From NCBI RefSeq assembly GCF_023614315.1, contig NZ_CP095474.1, positions 2,939,282-2,976,767 of the forward strand: a stretch of 37,486 nucleotides of DNA, in the 5' to 3' direction. The notes beneath the pieces were generated by a model that made no database searches, had not been told where the DNA came from, and saw only the letters and a program-made list of their open reading frames with translations. Below are positions 32,971-37,486 of the stretch, piece by piece (positions within the stretch are counted from its first letter, which is position 1; the number at the start of each line of letters is the position of its first letter). Made by a program: the position numbers and the translations under genes. The DNA is from Streptomyces sudanensis (GTDB lineage Bacteria; Actinomycetota; Actinomycetes; Streptomycetales; Streptomycetaceae).

Positions 32971-33951
32971 TCATTCCTCTTCCCGGGGCGGATACGCAGA
33001 AGTCGTCAGCGTCGCGAGCTCCGCCTCACGCTCGGACACCTGGGCGAGCAGTTGTTCGGCCACCTCGTCGAGGAGCCGGTCCGGGTCGTCCGGCGCCATC
33101 CGCAGCATCGCACCGATCGCGCTCTCCTCCAGCTCCCGCGCGACGGCCGTCAGCATCTCCTTGCGCTGTGCCAGCCACTCCAGGCGGGCGTACAGCTCCT
33201 CGCTCCGGCTCAGCAGGGGCACGGCGGGCGCGGGGCCCGCCTCCCACTCGTCGGCGAGCCGCCGCAGCTGCGCCTCGTCCCCGCGGGCGTACGCGGCATT
33301 GACCCGCGTGATGAACTCGTCCCGCCGAGTGCGCTCCGCCTCCTCGGCCGCCAGGTCCGGGTGGGCCTTGCGGACGAGGTCGCGGTAGAGCCTGCGCGCC
33401 TCGTCCCCGGGCCGAACCCGGCGGGGCGTCTGCACGGGCTGCTCGTTCAGCATGGCGGCGGCCTCCGGGGACAGCCCCTCGGAGTCGATCCAGCTGTGGA
33501 AGAGTTCGTCGACCCCCGGCATCGGCAGCACCAGGGCCCTGGCCTCCTGCGCCCTGCGCAGGTCCTCCGGGTCGCCGGTGTGCGCCGCCCGCGCCTCCGC
33601 GATCAGCGCGTCCAGCTCGTCGAGTCGCGCGTACATCGGGCCGAGCCTCTGGTGGTGCAGCCGGGAGAAGTTCTCCACCTCGACCCGGAAGGTCTCCACC
33701 GCGATCTCGAACTCGATCAACGCCTGCTCCGCCGCCCGTACGGCACGGGCGAGCCGCGCCTCCGGGGCCTCCTGCGGCCCGCTCGCCCCGGCGGGGCCGG
33801 GCGTCTCCCCGGCACCGGGGGCGTCGGGCCCGCCGGGCACACCGGAGGCGCCGGGCCCGCCGGGCGGAGGCCACTCGGGCTGCGGAGGCCGCTCGGCGGC
33901 AGCGGCCTCGTCCACGGGGGCGCCGGTCGGGTCGTCGCTCGGGGTCGTCAC
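32971..33951 (-). CDS. J-domain protein with N-terminal coiled coil
   Basis: 326 residues. A disordered Pro/Gly/Ala-rich N terminus (1-65) leads to a long helical region (about 66-145, ALIEFEIAVETFRVEVENFSRLHHQR), a J-like domain at about 183-222 with the essential H197-P198-D199 in YRDLVRKAHPDLA, and a C-terminal coiled coil (about 240-315). HPD is needed for stimulating DnaK-type chaperones, so this looks like a specialised co-chaperone without the Gly/Phe and zinc regions of DnaJ. Start GTG at 33951; upstream ribosome site is weak. It is the middle gene of DUF2252-J protein-rhodanese, with gaps of 34 and 3 bases. Confidence 0.75.
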   Translation of the reverse strand: MTTPSDDPTGAPVDEAAAAERPPQPEWPPPGGPGASGVPGGPDAPGAGETPGPAGASGPQEAPEARLARAVRAAEQALIEFEIAVETFRVEVENFSRLHHQRLGPMYARLDELDALIAEARAAHTGDPEDLRRAQEARALVLPMPGVDELFHSWIDSEGLSPEAAAMLNEQPVQTPRRVRPGDEARRLYRDLVRKAHPDLAAEEAERTRRDEFITRVNAAYARGDEAQLRRLADEWEAGPAPAVPLLSRSEELYARLEWLAQRKEMLTAVARELEESAIGAMLRMAPDDPDRLLDEVAEQLLAQVSEREAELATLTTSAYPPREEE

Positions 33952-33985
33952 CCGACCAGACTACGGGCGACCGGCACCCCGTCCG

Positions 33986-35482
33986 TCACACGCCCAGTTC
34001 GGCGGCGACACGTCCGGCCCGCACGGCCGCGACCAGATCGGCGTGATCGGCCTCGGTGCGGTCCGCGTACGCCACGGCGAAGGAGGCGACGGCGGCGTCG
34101 AACTCGTCGTTCTTGCCGCAGTACGCCGCTATGAGCCTCGGGTCCGCGCTGTGCGCGTGCGCCCGCGCCAGCAGAGCACCGGTCATCCGTCCGTAGTCGT
34201 CGACCTGGTCGGCCGCCAGTGCCCCCGGGTCGACGCTGCCCTTCCGGTTGCGGAACTGCCGCACCTGGTAGGGCCGCTCCTCCACGGTCGTCCACCCGAG
34301 CAGGCTGTCGCTGACCACCTGCATCCGCTTCTGGCCCAGCACGACCCGGCGCCCCTCGTGCCCGGCGTCCTCGACCTTGAACCCGGCTTCGGGCAGGTAC
34401 GGCACCAGCGCCGAGGGCCTGGCCTCCTTCACCTGCAGCACCAGCGCCTCCCCCCGGTGGTCCAGGAGCAGCACCACGTACGACCGGGTGCCCACGCTGC
34501 CCGTGCCGACGACGCGGAACGCCACGTCCTGGATCGTGTACCGGGCGAGCAGCGGCAGCCGGTCCGGCGGCAGCGTCCCCAGGTACGGGCCCAGCGCGGA
34601 GGCGACGAGCGCGGCCTCCGCGTCCGGCACGCGCGACAGCACCGGCGGGGCGTCCACGAACCGGCGCGAGCCGTCCTCACAGGTCTCCGTCGCCTTCGCG
34701 GCGAACCGGGCACTCGTGTTGCGGCGGGCCTTCTCCGAGACCCGCTCCAGCGTGCCGAGCAGGTCCCGCGCGTCCGTGTGCGAGACGAGTTCCTCGTCGG
34801 CGATGGCGTTCCAGGCGTCCAGCACCGGCATCCGCGCCAGCAGCCGCATGGTCCGCCGGTAGGCGCCCACCGCGTCGTGCGCGGCCGCCCGGCACACGTC
34901 CTCGTCGGCCCCGGTCTCCCGCCCGGCCAGCACCAGGGAGGTGGCGAGGCGCTTGACGTCCCACTCCCACGGGCCGACCACGGTCTCGTCGAAGTCGTTC
35001 AGGTCGATGACCAGCCGGCCGCTCGCGTCGCCGTACAGGCCGAAGTTGGCCGCGTGGGCGTCCCCGCATATCTGCGCGCCCACGCCCGTGACCGGCGTAC
35101 CCGCCAGATCGTGCGCCATCAGCCCGGCGGCACCGCGCAGGAAGGCGAACGGCGTCGCCGCCATGCGCCCGACCCGTATCGGTGCCAGCGCGGGCACCCT
35201 GCCGCGGCTCGACTCCTCGACCGCGCGCACCGCGTCGGGCCGCCCGGCACGCAACGCCAGCGCGTCGTGCGCGGCGCGCGGCACCCGCTCCCGCAGGGCC
35301 TTGCCGTATTCCTTCGGCCCTCCGGCCCCGCCCGGCCCGTACCCCCCGGTGTGGTGCCGTGCGAATCCCGGTACGACCGGGATCCGCCCCGCGCCCCCGT
35401 GCGCGTCCGCACCGGCCGACCGGGCACCCGCGACACCGCCGCCCGTGCGCTGCGCGGGCACCGTGGCCCGGATCTCGTCCAT
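33986..35482 (-). CDS. DUF2252 family protein (phosphotransferase-like)
   Basis: 498-residue DUF2252 protein of unknown function. It contains ICGDAHAANFGLYGDASGRLVIDLNDFDET (138-167): D141 and N146 fit the catalytic loop, and D163/D165 the metal-binding loop, of aminoglycoside-phosphotransferase/choline-kinase-like folds. A small-molecule or protein kinase activity is therefore possible. The first about 55 residues are Gly/Ala-rich and variable. Start ATG at 35482 follows GGGGGATGT; another ATG at 35494 is in frame. It is first of a possible three-gene minus-strand unit. A DnaA box (35555-35563) and the palindrome ATCACGTGAT (35493-35502) lie upstream. Confidence 0.85.
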   Translation of the reverse strand: MDEIRATVPAQRTGGGVAGARSAGADAHGGAGRIPVVPGFARHHTGGYGPGGAGGPKEYGKALRERVPRAAHDALALRAGRPDAVRAVEESSRGRVPALAPIRVGRMAATPFAFLRGAAGLMAHDLAGTPVTGVGAQICGDAHAANFGLYGDASGRLVIDLNDFDETVVGPWEWDVKRLATSLVLAGRETGADEDVCRAAAHDAVGAYRRTMRLLARMPVLDAWNAIADEELVSHTDARDLLGTLERVSEKARRNTSARFAAKATETCEDGSRRFVDAPPVLSRVPDAEAALVASALGPYLGTLPPDRLPLLARYTIQDVAFRVVGTGSVGTRSYVVLLLDHRGEALVLQVKEARPSALVPYLPEAGFKVEDAGHEGRRVVLGQKRMQVVSDSLLGWTTVEERPYQVRQFRNRKGSVDPGALAADQVDDYGRMTGALLARAHAHSADPRLIAAYCGKNDEFDAAVASFAVAYADRTEADHADLVAAVRAGRVAAELGV

Positions 35483-36467
35483 ACATCCCCCCATCACGTG
35501 ATCTCGACCGGACGTGCGACGACCGTACCCTTCCGCCACCCACCCGTCTCCCCCTGTGGACAACCCTCACTCACACGTTCCCGCCGTCTCCGCCGCCGAC
35601 CGCTTCCACGGCATCCCGGACGCCGGCGTACGAGCCGGCCACCGTACGAGCCGCCGTCGGCCACCGCGCACGCCCCGCCGCACCGAGCGCCCCACCGGAC
35701 ACCAGTGGCGACCACGCCCGGGTACTCCGGACGCCGTCTCCGCCCGCGTCGACCGGGAACGAGAACCCCACCGCCGCATCCGTCCCATCACCCGCCTCCG
35801 CCACCGATCCGCCCCGGTTCCCCTCCTGACATCCCTGTCACCGGGGCCGTCCCCTCCTCCGGCCGCGATCCGCACCCCTCCCGTCCGCCGCGGGCCCCTG
35901 CCGCGCCGCGTCAGGACCCGCCGGTGCCGGCCCTCAACCGGCACGTCCGGCAGGCGCACGCCGGGGAGCCGCCGGGCCCGGGTGGCGGCCGCGGTACCGG
36001 GCGCCCTTTTCGAGGGCCGCGCCGAACGAGCCGGGGAGCCGTCAAAGCCCTCCGCGAAGCGGAGCGCGGCGGCACCGCCGTCGACCCGGAGGTCGTGCGG
36101 CAGCCGCCACGAGGGCGCCGGGCCCGCCGGAACGCCCCGCTCCGCGCGGACGGAAGGGCGCTCATCCGTGGTCCGGAGCGCTCCGGCGACGCGGTCGCGT
36201 GCACCGGTGGTTCCCGGGACCCCGGTCGACGAGCACGTCGGCGAGGTCCCGGCCGGACCCGGCCGCCCTGGCCGAAGAGGTCCACCACGGCGCCACGGGG
36301 TGCTTCCGGTCCCCGCCCGCGCACGAGGCCGGCTCACCGCGCCACCCGGCCCCGGCCCCAGTCCTCACCCGGTCCTGAAGACCACCCCGCAGACCCGTGA
36401 GGCCCCGCGGGCCCACGAGAAAGGGCCCCCACCCGGACTCTCGTCCTGGTGGAGACCCTGTCTCCTG
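35483..36467. other. 985-bp region without a supported gene
   Basis: Between the DUF2252 start and the tRNA. Open frames of 100-300 codons exist on both strands but are Arg/Pro/Gly-rich, lack ribosome sites and match no family I know. The side near 35483-35570 should carry the DUF2252 promoter (ATCACGTGAT at 35493-35502, DnaA box at 35555-35563). The rest shows nothing I can name; decayed coding sequence is possible. Confidence 0.5.
35555..35563 (-). promoter_or_regulatory. DnaA box (exact TTGTCCACA)
   Basis: Exact match on the minus strand, 72 bases upstream of the DUF2252 start. Confidence 0.55.
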
Positions 36468-36554
36468 TGGTGCGCGAGGGGGGAGTTGAACCCCCACGCC
36501 CTTGCGGGCACTGGAACCTGAATCCAGCGCGTCTGCCTATTCCGCCACCCGCGC
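36468..36554 (-). tRNA. tRNA-Leu (anticodon CAG)
   Basis: Class II tRNA read on the minus strand. Acceptor stem GCGCGGG pairs with CTCGCGC (one G-U); anticodon stem CTGGA/TCCAG with loop TTCAGGT, anticodon CAG; long variable arm TGCCCGCAAGGGCGT; T-arm GGGGG-TTCAACT-CCCCC; discriminator A at 36471. CCA is encoded (36470-36468). It reads CUG, the most used Leu codon in high-GC DNA. No direct repeat or integrase suggests use as an attachment site. Confidence 0.95.
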
Positions 36555-36845
36555 ATTTGGGTGTCGTCTCCTCGGGCCCCACCTTTTCGGCGCGACCGCT
36601 TGGCGACATCTGAAGATTAGCACGTCGTACGGGGTGGATTCACATCCGTTGTTTCGGGCGGTCGGCGGGCGAACAAGGACAGGGAGGGGCGTGCGCCGGA
36701 GCACCCGCGCGCCGCTCCAGCCCCGCACGACACACGCGACGGAGACGCGCACATGGACACCCCGCCAGGGGACGAGGGACAGGGACCGGCACGGACCGGC
36801 ACGCCCCGCCCCCGACCGTCCCGGGCGGCCCCCGGGTGCGGGACA

Positions 36846-36854
36846 CTGTCCACA
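36846..36854 (+). promoter_or_regulatory. DnaA box-like element (CTGTCCACA)
   Basis: Fits the degenerate Streptomyces DnaA box. It is the first of two in the fhaA upstream region. Confidence 0.4.
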
Positions 36855-36896
36855 GGCCACCTCTACGATCCGTACGGGAGATGTGAGAGGTGACAC

Positions 36897-36905
36897 TCGT
36901 CCACA
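36897..36905 (+). promoter_or_regulatory. DnaA box-like element (TCGTCCACA)
   Basis: Fits the degenerate Streptomyces DnaA box, 51 bases (about five helical turns) from the first copy and 88 bases before the fhaA start. Confidence 0.4.
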
Positions 36906-36993
36906 GGACAGGGAAGGGGAACCAGCCGATTTCCCGACGCGTGGATACGATCGGTAAGCAGTACCAGGACGGCAACGACGGAGGAGGTGCCCC

Positions 36994-37486
36994 ATGGGAG
37001 TCCTGAAGCGGTTCGAGCAGCGACTCGAAGGCCTGGTCAACGGCACCTTCGCCAAGGTCTTCAAGTCCGAGGTCCAGCCCGTCGAGATCGCCGGGGCCCT
37101 CCAGCGCGAGTGCGACAACAACGCGACGATCTGGAACCGCGAGCGGACGGTCGTCCCCAACGACTTCATCGTCGAGCTGAGCGCGCCCGACTACGAGCGC
37201 CTCAGCCCGTACTCAGGGCAGCTCGGCGACGAGCTCGCCGGCCTGGTCAGGGACTACGCCAAGCAGCAGCGGTACACGTTCATGGGCCCCATCAAGGTCC
37301 ACCTGGAGAAGGCCGACGACCTCGACACCGGCCTCTACCGGATCCGCAGCCGCACGCTGGCCGCCAGTTCCTCGCAGTCGGCGCAGCCCGCCGACGGCGC
37401 GCACCCGGCGGGTCCGCCGCAGGGGCCGGGCGGCCGTCCCGGCGGTTACGGATACCCGCCCGCCGGCGCCCCCGATGCCGACGACC
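36994..37486 (+). CDS. fhaA: FhaA-like DUF3662/FHA domain protein, 5' part
   Basis: Partial: 164 codons, cut by the window end. The DUF3662 domain is complete (MGVLKRFEQRLEGLVNGTFAK start, then VQPVEIAGALQRECDNNA, VVPNDFIVELSAPDYERL and YTFMGPIKVHLE, about 1-120). A Pro/Gly/Gln-rich linker begins at about residue 125; the FHA domain expected at the C terminus lies outside. In actinobacteria this gene opens the cluster with a PP2C phosphatase, FtsW/RodA, a penicillin-binding protein and PknB, and FhaA binds phosphorylated partners in cell-wall synthesis. ATG at 36994 follows the strong site GGAGGAGG. The assignment from N terminus plus context is firm; the FHA part is assumed. Confidence 0.85.
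   Translation, partial: MGVLKRFEQRLEGLVNGTFAKVFKSEVQPVEIAGALQRECDNNATIWNRERTVVPNDFIVELSAPDYERLSPYSGQLGDELAGLVRDYAKQQRYTFMGPIKVHLEKADDLDTGLYRIRSRTLAASSSQSAQPADGAHPAGPPQGPGGRPGGYGYPPAGAPDADD

Larger units (their letters stand above)
36555..36993. other. 439-bp region between tRNA-Leu and fhaA
   Basis: No protein gene is supported. It should hold the tRNA promoter (minus) and the fhaA promoter (plus). Present are a nested element at 36842-36907 (two DnaA-box-like repeats around a CACCTCT/AGAGGTG inverted repeat) and a TACGAT hexamer near 36948 that could be a -10 element. Confidence 0.5.

Noticed and set aside
35493-35502. ATCACGTGAT palindrome upstream of DUF2252 as parS
   Set aside because: Only the CACGTG core and one flanking base each side agree with parS; more likely a different operator or chance.
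36468-36554. tRNA-Leu as an integration (attB) site
   Set aside because: No integrase gene, no duplicated tRNA 3' end and no foreign-looking DNA next to it in this window.

Overview
The window is high-GC actinobacterial chromosome and almost certainly Streptomyces. The evidence is strong G/C bias at third codon positions, frequent GTG starts, ATGA/GTGA start-stop overlaps, mycothiol-type enzymes, a bacterial proteasome activator (Bpa), a perfect Streptomyces-type parS site and several Streptomyces-type DnaA boxes. Gene content and order match what I remember of the core region on one side of oriC in Streptomyces. The window ends inside an fhaA-like gene, which normally starts the pstP/ftsW/pbpA/pknB signalling cluster. 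No phage, IS element, CRISPR array or rRNA was seen.

Layout: (1) 27-3197: a nitrilase-family amidohydrolase diverges from a mycothiol-dependent maleylpyruvate isomerase family protein, followed by an MFS transporter. (2) 3512-7108: first branched-chain 2-oxoacid dehydrogenase (BCKDH) operon, E1alpha-E1beta-E2, on the minus strand. (3) 7638-11359: two divergent membrane Ser/Thr protein kinases, then a secreted/anchored Pro-rich protein and Bpa. (4) 13097-17363: minus-strand operon mobA-moeA-K+ channel-quinone oxidoreductase, with a parS site lying exactly on the moeA stop / channel start. (5) 17431-20953: second BCKDH operon, diverging from an Lrp/AsnC regulator. (6) 21770-32081: phenylacetate (PAA) catabolism: a TetR regulator (PaaR-like) coupled to a PaaH-type dehydrogenase, a divergent paaN, and paaABCDE. 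Between paaN and paaA lies a minus-strand operon DUF5819-HTTM-RNA methyltransferase. (7) 32623-35482: rhodanese, J-domain protein and DUF2252 protein, all minus strand. (8) 36468-36554: tRNA-Leu(CAG), then the 5' part of fhaA.

How the genes may work together: both BCKDH operons make branched acyl-CoA starters for fatty acid and polyketide synthesis from Val/Leu/Ile, and the PAA genes funnel aromatic acids to acetyl-CoA and succinyl-CoA. The same palindromic operator (ACCGAACGATCGGT, one copy with a single change) occurs at the paaA promoter, at the paaH/paaN divergent promoter and in the BCKDH-2/Lrp intergenic region. One TetR repressor may therefore link aromatic and branched-chain catabolism. 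Streptomyces-type DnaA boxes lie in several of the same intergenic regions.

Two genes, the minus-strand kinase and moeA, carry an apparent -1 frameshift at a poly-C tract. Either the assembly lost one base at each place, or something more interesting is happening there.
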